DNA from: Antitrichia curtipendula | Taxonomy: Eukaryota; Streptophyta; Bryopsida; Hypnales; Leucodontaceae | Assembly (NCBI GenBank): GCA_951230915.1 | Contig: OX579641.1 | Coordinates: 10,912,001 to 10,976,000, forward strand | Direction: 5' to 3' | Length of the DNA: 64,000 bases | Part shown: positions 20,901 through 31,968 of the stretch, in pieces | How the letters are laid out: every line of letters starts with the position of its first letter | How positions within the stretch are numbered: the stretch's first letter is position 1 | The notes under the pieces: generated by a model | Told to the model about the DNA's origin: nothing | The model's database searches: none | Seen by the model: the letters and a program-made list of their open reading frames with translations, nothing else | Position numbers and translations under genes: made by a program

Positions 20901-21092
20901 TGGGCAATTTCGTTAAAATGACGGTATTCCGTTAGTTTGGCACTCTTTAATAGTGCACTCTGAAATGGTCTGAAATCTATAACTATCTTAGATTTCTGAA
21001 ATCTATATCTATCCTAGATGCCACTTTTATGGTTCAAAGTGGGCACTCTGAAAATGGCACACGGAATACCACCATTTTAACAAAATTGCCCA
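20901..21092. mobile_element. GGGCAATTTCGTTAAAATGG-family MITE
   Basis: Left TGGGCAATTTCGTTAAAATG then ACGGTATTCCGT; right ACGGAATACCACCATTTTAA then CAAAATTGCCCA. 192 bp. The best-preserved pair of TIRs in the cluster; it separates the peroxidase and kinase relics. Confidence 0.7.
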
Positions 21093-21104
21093 TATTAACA
21101 GTTG

Positions 21105-22115
21105 ATTTTATGAAGAATGTGAATCCACGAGTGTATTGCAATACAATTGTCGAATTCAGAGTCGGAGGTATCAAAGTATATTCTGTTGGAAAATAGCAAC
21201 AAGGACTTTGATGTTCCATCGATTGATAATCTGAGGTCGATGATACTTACATGGACGAGTTCTTGTGGACAATTGATAAATTCTGTCACAAAGTGTTCGG
21301 ATTTGGACACAAAGGTTCAGGAGTGGGAAGCGTATGGCCCAGGAGGATGTGTTTGTCTCAGCAAGCTCGAGTCACGGAGAAACGGAGGACGTCTTGGAAG
21401 GTTGTGCCGACTTTCTCACCCCAATGCAATCCCTCTCTTCATGCTCTGTCCATTCAGAGGTTGAAGCTGCAACGACATCGGCGGCGTCAGGTTTGTCTTC
21501 CTCGCCGTTCTTCTCTTCACGCATCCAAAGCTTGAGTGAGTGGAGGAACTACTCTGGTAGCGATTGGAGGAACGAATCCGGTAGCTTGGTGCAGTTTGAG
21601 ATCGATTCCTCAAAATCCCACTAGACTGAGACGTCTGTTGCGACATCTGATTTTGATGACGATGATCAGCAGGTGCGTGACAGCTGCGTTGCGTTTGAGA
21701 AGTTGAAGGAACATCCGAAGTGGGGTTTGTTTTTCCGGAGACTGACATACAAGTTGGAGATTAATGGGAAGATTGCTGAGGGAGGGCAGGCTGAGATATT
21801 TGAAGCTCTTGTAACAATTAAGCACGCTTCTGTTTCCTTTGAAAACAAGCAAGAAAAGACATGGCTGGTGGTGAAAGTGTTCAAGAAAGGTTTTTCTCTC
21901 GAAGACCTGCAACAACTGTGGCTTCCTGGATTAGCTTCGCCGCATTGCCATACCGATATTCAACCGCATTTCCAGCAGCCAAAGTGTTCAAGTCATGGAC
22001 TTCGTTGGTCAGTGGTGCCCAATTGTTGGAAGATGGCAGATTCATGTTCATATTTGTGACCCTTCCAGAGTGTCACATTAAGTGGATACTATCACAGCGG
22101 TCAATACGCAAATAA
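21105..22115 (+). pseudogene. protein kinase pseudogene (GGQAEIFEA type)
   Basis: Kinase-like sequence is spread over two frames. 21147-21330 gives an N-terminal helical region ending KVQEWEAYGPGG. A shift then leads to 21334-21950, with an in-frame TAG at 21622-21624. This part has an acidic/Ser region and then KLEINGKIAEGGQAEIFEA, the glycine-rich loop, and WLVVKVFKKG with the VxK lysine of subdomain II. A second shift leads to AQLLEDGRFMFIF and a stop at 22115. The catalytic loop (HRD) and DFG are absent. A relic of the same family lies at 31780-31968. I place the family in seedless-plant kinase expansions from memory, not from a search. Confidence 0.65.
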
Positions 22116-22262
22116 TTTACTTTATTAGGCAATGGGAGTGCATCCTAAATTATTGTTAGTCATATTGCCAATCCCATATTATTTCCAGAGTGTCACATTA
22201 AGTGGATACTATCATAGCGGTCAATACGCAAATAATTTACTTTATTAGGCAATGGGTGTGCA
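22063..22262. repeat. 80-bp direct repeat at the kinase relic's end
   Basis: 22063-22142 and 22183-22262 are nearly identical (about two differences), offset 120 bp. Each contains GTCACATTAAGTGGATACTA. The sequence just after the second copy again resembles the kinase text before the first (CAATTGTTG(G/A)AAGATG(G/A)CAG), so a recent local duplication is likely. Confidence 0.75.
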
Positions 22263-23003
22263 ATTGTTGAAAGATGACAGTTTTTGCAATGCATCCACGT
22301 ACAATCACAGTTGAGAGATACTAATGCTCAATACTAGTGATACCCTAAACCTAGTCATTGAAGGAGACCTTCTAAGATTCTTATGTCGTATTGCACAAGA
22401 TATGATTATGCTTAACCAAAAAATAAATAAAAATTTAAAATGAGGGGGACAAGAACCTAAACTCAAGAGTGAATGTGTTGCTTCTAAAGATATAGAATTG
22501 AAAGCCTGCCTTTTACATCAAAGAGTAAGCAAACCAAGTTCAAAACTGAACAAACATCTTCATTGCAAAAATTCAACATTGGTATTCTTAAACAAGCAAT
22601 TAAAATACAAGACAAAAAGAGGCTCTATCCATTATCACTATAGCTTCAATCAATGCAAAACCTCCTCCCCCATCAAGTCAAAACCAGCAAACACCTACAC
22701 TACAAAAATTATAATTCAAGTAGCAAAGCTTGCTTTTCAAGTAAGGTCTTGCTCAAACTACATCACATTCAACTTTTGTTAGTACAAAGCTCCGCCTGAA
22801 GCCAACAAAGCAAGAAATAAAGTGCCACTAAGACTTCCTCACATGCGAATGTGACGTTTGTCAATGCACAACCAAAGCCTCGTCCTAAATCCTCAACCCG
22901 CCAGAACGCAGATCGTGCCAGTTGCGACTCAAGGGAATAACAAAGCTGCCAGAGTAAAGAGCTCGAGGGATTAACGGCGAAAGGGGCGACCACGAGGCAG
23001 GCA
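22263..23003. other. intergenic or 3' UTR sequence
   Basis: No gene is visible up to about 22790. From about 22800 to 23003 the sequence is GC-richer and is probably the 3' untranslated region of the NHL gene. It includes a diverged duplicate of that gene's last coding/intronic stretch. Confidence 0.4.
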
Positions 23004-23775
23004 CTACGGCAAAACCAAAGCCTCAGTCTTCCCCTTCGATCTGAAACCGTAAACCCTCCACTTCCTGTTCTCGAACGCCGTCTGTGGCAGTTCAGCTTGC
23101 ACAGACCTGCAGCAGCAAAGAGGTGGAAGAGTTGGACGGCGAAGTGGCCACCACCAGGCATAACCCATAACTCACCCACCCCGCTTTCCGATCACTCCTC
23201 AAGTACAGAGCTTCGAAGTGCACATCCAGCTTGACATTCCCGCTGCGAATCTCCGCTTCCATCACTGGCCCCAAGTCTGATTTCTTCAACAAGAAATCCT
23301 CCCCTTCCACATTCATGGTCACCGGCCCACTGCTTCTTGGCTGCAACATGAATCCCAACGGCAACTCCTGCTGCAGAATCGTCTGGCCCTTGTACTCCAC
23401 GCGCACCAGCACACTGCGGTAGGTCGTGACGCACCCGGCCACGAGGTTGGGGTTCCACGTTGACAGCCCAATGGTGAAAGCGCTGTCGACTTGCCATTGA
23501 GTTGTTCCTGTTGAGTTCGTTTGGTAGGCGGTCATGTTGCGGATGCTGAGGGTTTCAAGGGCCATGCCGGGGTGTTGGTGGCAGAAGATCATCACGCAGA
23601 CCAATCCGGAGATGATGAAGGAGAGGGCGAGGGCTATGAAAAAGAAGAAAGATAACATGCAGAAGCATCGGTAGGCGGTCCAGGTTTCTGAGATTCGGGT
23701 TGAGAAGGGTTTCGGGAAGCGCACGACGACTGTGTCGGTCTCGCCGAGGACGGAGCTTCCCTGGCATCGAGACAT
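23004..23775 (-). CDS. NDR1/HIN1-like (LEA_2) membrane protein
   Basis: ATG at 23775 (MSRCQGSSVLGETD). A cytosolic N-terminus with FPKP is followed by one hydrophobic span (CMLSFFFFIALALSFIISGL), then an extracytoplasmic LEA_2-like beta domain with NPN (STWNPNLVAGC), as in NHL proteins of the plasma membrane. Unspliced, the frame stops at 23092 after VCAS (227 residues). Splicing a 73-bp intron (23107-23179; GG|GTGGGT donor, polypyrimidine tract plus CTGCAG acceptor) gives exons 23180-23775 and 23004-23106, 232 residues ending KGKTEALVLP. The spliced end looks more protein-like, but both are possible. Role by family: stress or pathogen-response membrane protein; specific function unknown. Confidence 0.75.
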
Positions 23776-24719
23776 CCTTGCGGCGCCTTCGTTGGCTTGT
23801 TCTTTCACACCTGCTGCAAGGACTCCTGAAAGTTGCGTGAATTGTCCTGAAAATGTTCTTGAAAATGATGCTGTTCAAAACACGTTCAGATTCAGGTTAC
23901 TTGGTGCAGAAAATTGGGTTGCAGGTATGAAAATTCAAACGAATCGTTCTCTACTTATTCAGGGTGAGGTTGCCAGCATATAAAGTTCCGTCGTGCAGGT
24001 CCAGATTAAGGCTTCGAACCCTAAATTTTCCCAATTGACAAGTTCAATTCAAGAAGTCTCCAGTCCATCATAGTAACTTTCAAACATGTTTCTGTTGTCC
24101 AAAATTTGAGCGAATGGTTTCATCTTCCCTGTAGATACATTTCGTTATCTTCCGTGAAGCTACCTACACGATCCCTTCCAATTCCTTAGCAGTAGTGACT
24201 AAAAGCATCAGTTACAGTCCATGCAGACTTCTGTACTACGAGAGTGAGAGAGAGAGATAGACTACAGTGCTCTCCACTTATCTACGGAGTGCTAAGCAGG
24301 AGGACTAACAGTCGTGATTTCTTTTTGAGTCCTGATTCCGGCTCCAGCTAATTCCATCATGGTACGTTATGTACCCATGATTGTTGGTGAGCTGGTCACT
24401 TAGTGCTGCAGTCCATCAGTTTCCACTAGTTTTCAAATGCTGCTAACTTTGGCGATGCTTCTACCGAGAATAACTTATTCCGAGGATAACTTATTGGTAG
24501 GAAAATTGAATATTGTAGAGTTCAATTTGAGATTTTTGCATGTTTAGCGGTGGGTGTTTTTAGCAACTTCTGCTGTTTGTGAAGAGCATAGTGGGAATGG
24601 GAGAGGACCTACGCATCCGAGCCTCCGAGGTGGCTTGCTCTGGACTCGAACTTGCTTTCTCTCCGTCCTGGTGAGTATCTTGGTGCTCTCTCAAATAAGA
24701 AGACTTGTCTCACGCGGCG
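23776..24719. other. 5' flank of the NHL gene, no gene seen
   Basis: Moderate GC, presumably the NHL promoter and leader. A GA-rich microsatellite is near 24240-24260. A GC-richer patch at 24540-24670 ends in a perfect CTG|GTGAGT donor on the plus strand but has no recognisable protein; a non-coding leader exon is possible. Confidence 0.35.
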
Positions 24720-24747
24720 TGCTCAAAACTCAGCTGAGTTTTGAGCA
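24720..24747. repeat. 28-bp perfect palindrome
   Basis: 24720-24747 is perfectly self-complementary around CAGCTG. It ends 1 bp before the TA that flanks the MITE at 24751-24981. Confidence 0.9.
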
Positions 24748-24750
24748 GTA

Positions 24751-24981
24751 AATAGTGAAATTAGGTTGCCTTACTTCAAGAAAATTACTCCGTACTTCAC
24801 ATGCCATCAAAGTCAACAAATATTTATACAGATATTTTCATTTGTACACATGGAGGTTCATGAGTCCTAGTCACAATTATACTTAATTCAAAAGTAGTTA
24901 ATTTTTGTAAAGAAACAATAAATATTTATATAGTATAAGAACATTTGAGAAGTTAGTATGAGGCAACCTAATTTCACTATT
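24751..24981. mobile_element. TA-flanked MITE
   Basis: AATAGTGAAATTAGGTTGCC at the left is perfectly inverted at the right end. TA duplications lie at 24749-24750 and 24982-24983. 231 bp, consistent with a Tc1/mariner-type non-autonomous element, though the TIR is not the classic Stowaway one. Confidence 0.75.
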
Positions 24982-25146
24982 TAGTGTAGTGGAATTTCCA
25001 TGAAATGGAATGATTTGTGGTGGTGGACAGGGCCTGTGAAATCTAAGTCAAACTTCAAAATTGTTCATTCTAAATGCTTCATTTTGCCACTATATAGATG
25101 GGGTTTTACTACATGAAGTCTCAAATCCCTTATTCTGGTGAATTTT

Positions 25147-26053
25147 CTAACCCCTAAAGTTAGTCCCCTTGGAGAACAAAATGGATTTTGGGCAGACTCC
25201 TATAGTCTCAATTATAGTTGTCACATTGGACAAGTTACTATTCATTTTATGTCTTGTAAGACGAGTTACTATTCATCAAATGTACATGAGAAGTACATTT
25301 GATGAATAGTAACTCGTCCCATAGGACATAAAATGAATAGTAACTTGTCCAAAGTGACAACTATGGTCTCATTATTTGTCATTATTTTTTGAATTTCTTT
25401 TGTGAAGATAGAAAAACACATTAGCTTTCCAAAAATATTATTTTTATTTCAATCAGAGTCCGTGAGAAAAAATTATGGTATAAAAGTCCTTTTTTTAATT
25501 TGGCGTGCAAAAAAAACCTTTATAAAAAATTTAAGTAATTTTTATTTTTATTTTTATTTATTTATTTGTATAGATTATGTTTTTATATGCATTGGGAAGC
25601 TCTAAATTATTCCATTTGGATTTGTTATGTGAAAGCTATGGACAATCTTGTTTCTTGGGCAATCAAAGCATCTTCTTGAAAAAATAACTTGTAGGATTCA
25701 TTTCTAACCTCAATTTTCACAGCTTTTCAAAAAAGAGTTTCACAAGGTTAAAGTCTCTTACTAGTTACTAGAACAATCTCACCATTTAAATTAGTGTATT
25801 TCAATTCCATCTTGGAGCTATTAAATATTTAGGATTTCCTTCAATTTTGACTCTATTCCTACTTAATAATTTTTTTATGAATAAAAACTAAGGATTTTTA
25901 TTTTTTATTTTTTTATTCCTAGACTCTCAACTCAATTTCATCATATAAAATTAAAAATTAAAAATTAAAAATCAATAGAGCAAAAATTATGAGTTATGAA
26001 GGTTCAAAGCTAAAGAAAGTAACAAACAATGTTATGTAAGTCTTGACTAAATT
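25147..26053. mobile_element. TTAA-family element, partial
   Basis: The left end CTAACCCCTAAAGTTAGTCC matches the family termini (first base of the TTAA altered). The interior matches the copies at 26054 and 32291 (GGCAGACTCC, CAATCAGAGTCCGTGAGAAA, AGCATCTTCTTGAAAAAATA). No right end is found before the next copy starts at 26054. Confidence 0.5.
25216..25362. mobile_element. foldback element inside a TTAA element
   Basis: Two 70-bp arms (25216-25285 and 25293-25362) are inverted copies with about six differences and a 7-bp loop, beginning AGTTGTCAC and ending GTGACAACT. It interrupts homology between this element and its siblings. Flanks GTCTCAATTAT and GTCTCATTATT may be a target duplication. 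Confidence 0.75.
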
Positions 26054-27874
26054 TTAATCCCTAAAGTCCTATTGTCTCTAAGGAAGAAAATTTGGATTTT
26101 GAGTAGACTCAAGCCTACAATCTTAATTTTTGTTGTCATTTTCTTAAACTTTTTCTTAAAAAAAAACACTCATTTTCTTTATGGAAATATATTTTTTATT
26201 TCAATTGGTGCGTACAAGCAAAAATTATGCCACAATAAGCTCAAAATGGATGAGCTTGTGCAAAAAAATCCACGATAACTTGTTTCTTGTATATTATATT
26301 TTTTTCTATTTCAAAAACTTTGATTCATTCCATTTGACATAAAAGTTATGGAACGTCTTGTTTTGCAGACAATTAAAGCATCTTCTTGAGAAAATAATGT
26401 ATTGGATTTGTTTTTTAACCCCTAAAGCATTAAACTGCGTTTTTTGGCAACATAGGAATTTTGGGCAGCTCACTATGAATGGAGTTTTTGTTTTTTTCTT
26501 TGAAATTTTCACACAATATGTGCCCGAGGAGTAGCTTTAAGGCCCAACAGTTCTCATAACTTTTGACTACATGGTTAAAAAGTTATGGTATAATATGTTG
26601 TTTTCATTGCTCGGCGGGCAGTTTGGGCAGCAAAAAATACTTCTTGAAAATTCACTTTTTTTTTAGATTAAAATCTGAAATTGGTTCTCTAGATCTTTAT
26701 ATAAATGGAAAGCTTTGAATAATTCCATTCAGATTAATGAGATAAAAGTTATGGAAGTTTTAGTTTGCGGGTAGTTTGCGGGTAGTTGTGGAATCTCTAC
26801 TCTAAGATAAACTTTGAAGCCCTTTATTTAATTCAATTTTCAATATTTTTGAAAAAAATTAAAATATTAAGTGTAGACTGTTTACTACAACAATACAACC
26901 ATTGGGATTGGGATTTTTCAATTCCATGAATAAATTATTAACAATTTAGTGTTTTGAATCATTTTCTACTTCTTTCTACTTACTATTATTTCCTATATGT
27001 TGTACAATTCTAAATGATCTGAAAATTTTCAAGCATGTTGCCAGCTTGCCTTCAAGAATGAATCCAAAGAGTGACCACCATTTCGGGCATTTTTTCATAC
27101 ACATGTGACCATCGGAAGTGCAGCTGCCCGGTTTTCGCAGGGCCAAAAATAGTTTTTTTCCCAATTCAAATGCTAATATCGTGCAATCTACATGGTGGAA
27201 ATTCTTGAAATTTTTCCACATGCTCTCAAACTAGTTTACTACAAGATTCTACAGTTACATGTGTTCAAAAAAGTTAAATTTTTTTTTTGGTACTTGTTCT
27301 AGAAATGGCAGTTTGGGAGCATTTTGGTAAAAACATAGTAAAAAATCTTTAGGGGTTAATTCAATTTTTAAAAATTTTAAATTTTTTAGTATATTTTCTA
27401 AGACAATTTCACTATTGGAATTAATGTGTTTTAATTCCATCTTAGAGCTATTAATGATTTAGTTTTTCTTTCAATCTTGTATGTACTTCTACTTACCAGT
27501 TTCTAAAAAATAAACATCAAATTGTTCTCTTTAGAATTTTTCTTAGAATTTGAACTGAATTCTTCGACATAATTTTTTTTAATTCAATATTGAAAATGCA
27601 AAAATTTTGATCCAAGAAGATTTAAAGTCAAACTTATTAATCACATAAGGTACTATTTTTTTTTTTTTCTATTTTACACGTAAATATCTTGCAATCTATG
27701 CAATCAAAGTTTAATAAAAAAATTTACACATTTTTTATATTAGTCTACTGCAAGATCGTATGGTTGAATTTGAATTTATTTTTTAAAATTAAAAGTTATT
27801 TTTCTCTTTGTAAAAGAAATGACAATTTTGAATGTTTTTTAATGAAGAAAAGGCCTTTGGACATTAGGGATAAA
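26054..27874. mobile_element. TTAA-family element split by a sibling
   Basis: Left TTAATCCCTAAAGTCC; right, reverse-complemented, TTTATCCCTAATGTCC. The interior is interrupted at a TTAA by the complete copy 26415-27359. Without it the element would be about 880 bp, the usual family length. The 3' part has the conserved GCAAGATCGTATGGTTGAA block at 27747-27766. Confidence 0.6.
26415..27359. mobile_element. TTAA-family element, nested copy
   Basis: Left TTAACCCCTAAAGCATTAAA; right, reverse-complemented, TTAACCCCTAAAGATTTTT; 945 bp. Closely related along its length to the copy at 33564-34494 (CACACAATATGTGCC(C/T), ACATGGTTAAAAA, CTACAAGATTCTACAGTTAC). No open frame for a transposase. Confidence 0.7.
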
Positions 27875-28196
27875 AATGCTTATACGATAACACTTTGGAA
27901 AAGTTTTGGCACCAAGAAATTGGGACTTCAAGCCTAACGGCTTGGTTTTGTAGAAATGGAGACCCAACTTTGACTCTAAATCCAAACTCAAGTCCAAATA
28001 CCTCCAACTCTTGTTTTGTATGTTATATGAGAAGATTAACACTAAATCAAGCATGCTTATAGTAGGTGGCTCATTTTGTCTACAAATCTATCCATTATAG
28101 ATTTTAGAACAAAGATGCTAGTGCGTGAACACAAAGACGTGAGCCTACTAGCTTTAAACCTAGTTGTAAGCATGTACCTACAACCTATTGAAGGTA

Positions 28197-28645
28197 CACT
28201 AAAGATGATATTTAGTGTCTTGTACACTAAATACGAAGGCATACACTAAAAGCCAATTACCCTATGAAAGTAAGTAACATTAAATGTCAATTCAAACACT
28301 AAATGTGAACCAGAGTTGTTATATCAGACGGAATATCACTGTTCACGGACAGAATCGGACCGATTAGGGCTAGGCGTCTGCAAACTTCAGAGCCTTGTAA
28401 CTTTTGCAAAAATTCTTCAAATCAGGAAAATGAGATGTTTTTCGGCATGTACAGTTTTTGTAGATGCCGAAAAACATCTCATTTTCCTTATTTGAAGAAT
28501 TTTTGCAAAAGTTACAAGGCTCTGAAGTTTGTAGCCGGCACATTCAAGTCTAACACTAATTGTGGACAAGTTCAGATTTAGTGTTGTAGCTAGTAGGGGG
28601 GTAAAAACACTAAAGGTCAATCAACACTAAATATCATCTTTAGTG
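28197..28645. mobile_element. CACTA-like non-autonomous element with a hairpin core
   Basis: It begins CACTAAAGATGATATTTAGT and ends with the inverse, finishing TTTAGTG, the CACTA/TAGTG signature; 449 bp. ACACTAAA motifs recur subterminally. A flanking 3-bp duplication is not clear (GTA versus TAG). The centre holds the hairpin at 28378-28534. Confidence 0.6.
28378..28534. repeat. near-perfect 71-bp-arm hairpin
   Basis: Arms 28378-28448 and 28464-28534 are inverted copies with only about three mismatches (two near the outer end, one internal) and a 15-nt loop. The near identity implies recent origin or conversion. If transcribed it would form a long, almost perfectly paired RNA. Confidence 0.85.
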
Positions 28646-28991
28646 TAGTTTATTAGTGAATATAGGTACCTATTAAATAGGACGGTACACTATAACATGA
28701 AAAGAATCTACAATATAGGTACTTATAACATAGTTAACCATAGAAGTTGTCTATAATATAGACTTCTGGTCTCATGGGCTTATAGATTCTATGCTTACAT
28801 GTTAATACTCCCCAATTCTAGAGTAAATGATATTTCAAACTTTTTAAAACATTTTTTGATGTGTACTTGTCTTATGATGTTAGAGTTTGGAACTTAAAAT
28901 TATAACTTTGGTCTTCATACTATAAAGCTCCAAATCCTACATATAATATTTGTATTCATCCTCTTCAATTAAAGGTAGTTGAGATTTGACC

Positions 28992-29973
28992 TTAACCCCT
29001 CACCGCCCAAGGGGACAAAAAGTGTCCTCACTCTGTCTAGTAGTCAACTTCAAAGTGCTTTAACTTTTGCATCCAATGTCCAAATTCAATAAAACTTGTT
29101 GGGAAAGTTGCACATGATAGTGTGTTTTTTTTGTGGTAAAATTTCCAGATCTATCCAAAATGTACTGAGTTTTTGAAAGCCATTCGAAGTTTGCAGGTTC
29201 AATTTGAATTCACCACACTGCATTGAGATGGCTGCAACTTTGGGGGCTTGTATCTTTTTCATCAAATGTTAGTTTTCAATAAAATTTGTTGTGTTTTTCA
29301 CCCCATAAAGTCTAATTAATGTGGTAAAATTTTCATATCAATCCAAGTTGTTTTGAATGCTTGGGAGCAATTTGAAGTTCAAAATCCAAACCTTTTTGCA
29401 TTACAGTGAACTTCGGCGGCTTATAACTTCTTCAGACAAGGTTTGTTTTCAATATTTTTTGTTGGAAAAGTTTTGCATACTAGTTTAGTTCTTGCGGTAA
29501 AAATTTCATATCAATCCAAGAAGTTATGATTGACTGAGAAGCATTTTAATAGAGGTAGGTTCAACCATAGATGTGTTTTTTTGCTACTTTTTTCACTGTT
29601 TTTTGACATTTCAAAACAATTTTGCAAATGCAGTGAGTCAATTGAATGATTTTTTCTTCCACCAAAGTGTTTGTCCTTTGGTTTTGAATCACGCTGTAGT
29701 TTAAAGTTTTTTCTGTTGAGTGGGTTTAGAAATCGAATTTCACCTCCAAATGTGTTTTTAGGAAAATTTCAGCATCTTTTTTCAACACTAGAACATTATA
29801 ATCTTTCAATCTATACAGTCAAATGACCCCAAATTTTATTTACACCATCTACAACATGCACACTACAAGATTGTACGGTTGAGATTTTCATATCTTACTC
29901 ACATTTAGACTTATAACACTTGAAAAGCAAGGTTGTTTTCTGACATGGTTAGGCCTTGGGCGTGAGGGGTTAA
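28992..29973. mobile_element. TTAA-family element, copy with GCCCAAGG ends
   Basis: Left TTAACCCCTCACCGCCCAAG; right, reverse-complemented, TTAACCCCTCACGCCCAAGG; 982 bp. The conserved CTACAAGATTGTACGGTTGA block is at 29868-29887, about 100 bp from the right end. Non-coding. Confidence 0.7.
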
Positions 29974-31779
29974 ACTAAGATTTGAAGAATTGGGACTTGG
30001 GAGTCACAATTTAGTGTAAATCTATCTAAAGAGCATCTATAGTCTATCCAAGAAACAACTTGGCAAAATGGTTTCTATCTTAAATTTCATTTATGTAGAA
30101 TTAGAATTTAAAAATATTATATATTAGAGATACATCAAATATCACTTGAAAATATACAAAAAAAATTGAATATGAAAATTAGACAATCAAATTAGACCCC
30201 ATAAGAAACAAGCTAGAAGACCAAAAAAAATTTAGAAACAAATGGCAAATCAAGCTTAATAAAACAAAACAAAGTAAATAGCATTGCCAATTTGTAGTGC
30301 CATTTGCACAATTTTTCTTTTTTATATACAATTTCCATAGACTCTCTATATTTTGTCTATAAGTTTGGTTTTAATTGAATCTACTTTGTTTGTCCAAAAT
30401 CTAAATCTAAATTTTTTTGTATCTATTTCATATGTTTTGGGAGGCTTTTCTAATGATAGTATTTCCAAATTCTAACTCTTCATCAATCAAGTTAATAATA
30501 TATTGCCATGTAAATTGTGGGTGTTCTAGATGAATGAACTTATAGGCTTTAGATTAGAGGGGAAAAAACTTTGCATTGACTGCAATTGCCTTGGGGATGT
30601 TTTAACAACTATCTCACTCAAAAAGTGAGCTAGGACTACAAGGACAAAGCCTCTTCTAGTATAGCTTTGTATTTCTATTTATCAATCTTGAGGGTTGAAT
30701 GTCAACTATCTTCTAAAAGTAATAAAATCTCAAATTTGGTTTTTATATTTGATGGATATGAAGAAAAGTGAAGGGAATTCACACACACACAAAAAAAACT
30801 AAATTATGTAAGGTGGGTACACACAAAACCGACACTTTTTGCTACTGAGCCTAGTTACTATTATTAGACTGGTCAAATTTTCATATGTTCTTGTTGGCAA
30901 GTGAAAGGAGGTTTCAACGCACCAGAGAACATGGCATTTGGATACCGTATACAAAAGTTATTAAGGAACAAAGTTTGGTTCTAAAATGGTTTCTTCCACA
31001 TAGGTACAGAATTGATTTTGGAGATGTACACAGAGTAAAGATGGCGGTTTAAGGTCAATGGCACATTTGGGTGTACCTACCTTAGATATTCCATTAACTC
31101 TATTCGGCTCCAATTTGAGGCTTCTTGCATTTGGGGCAAACCATTGTAAAGTCAATTTTTGTATCTGAAAATTTGTTTTCAAAAGACTATGTATCATGAT
31201 AGCAACTTTTCAACACACTAATTTTTCAATTCAAGTTGACTAAGTGCTTGAAGAATTATGACGTATAATCTGTTTATCTCAACATGGACAATAGAAAAAG
31301 GAATGATGAAATTATACTAATTTATTCTAGTGGTGAGTGAAACACTATTTTACCAAAGTCATACTATTTTTAATTAGTAAGTGCATGTTGGGATATTATT
31401 GTATTCAATGCGCATCCACAAAAATAAAATTTTGACATGAAACCAATTTTTTAGATGCCGATAATGCTCGTCATTAATATCCTCACTAATTGAAAAAATC
31501 ACTGTAGTGACCATTGAAGGAAAACTAATCTTCCACCGGAGAAGGTAATCCCAAAACTTCCCAAATTCTACATCAAGCTCTAGCAACAAAAAATTGGCAT
31601 ACATAATACAAATTCTTAAAGCATAACACTAGTTGATTTTTTCTCCCATTCATTCAGCAACAAGTGAATTGCAATAGTCACTTGAAAATAGTAGGTTGCC
31701 CTCAATTTCATTCTCTTCAACACACAGGCTATGTATATGCATTTCTTTGTGCACACTTCATATACTAAAATCTTAAATC
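29974..31779. repeat. AT-rich dispersed repeats
   Basis: 30180-30560 is related to 41530-41800 and, inverted, to 4315-4450. 30835-31095 is related to 14770-15270. A short CA/A-rich tract is at 30781-30798. No gene is visible. Confidence 0.45.
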
Positions 31780-31968
31780 CTACAACAATATATTTTCATT
31801 GGAAATAATATAATCGTGCTTATTAATTCCAAGAGCTTCAAATATCTCAATTTGTCCTCCCTCAACAATCTTCCCACCAAATTCCAACTCGTATGGTGTG
31901 AGAAAGTTGGGGCTCATAGCTACGGATAAGGTACAACCTTCCAACCTTCTGAAAGACAACAACAACAA
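31780..31968 (-). pseudogene. protein kinase glycine-loop relic
   Basis: The minus strand reads YELEFGGKIVEGGQIEIFEA then LGINKHD. It matches the relic at 21750-21830 (YKLEINGKIAEGGQAEIFEA), including the flanking codons. Only about 60 codons survive, followed by AT-rich sequence. Confidence 0.6.

Noticed and set aside
22769..23179. 136-codon minus-strand frame overlapping the NHL gene end
   Set aside because: It is in a different frame from the LEA_2 domain, starts within that gene, and its composition (Cys/Leu/Arg-rich) looks like UTR and intron read-through.
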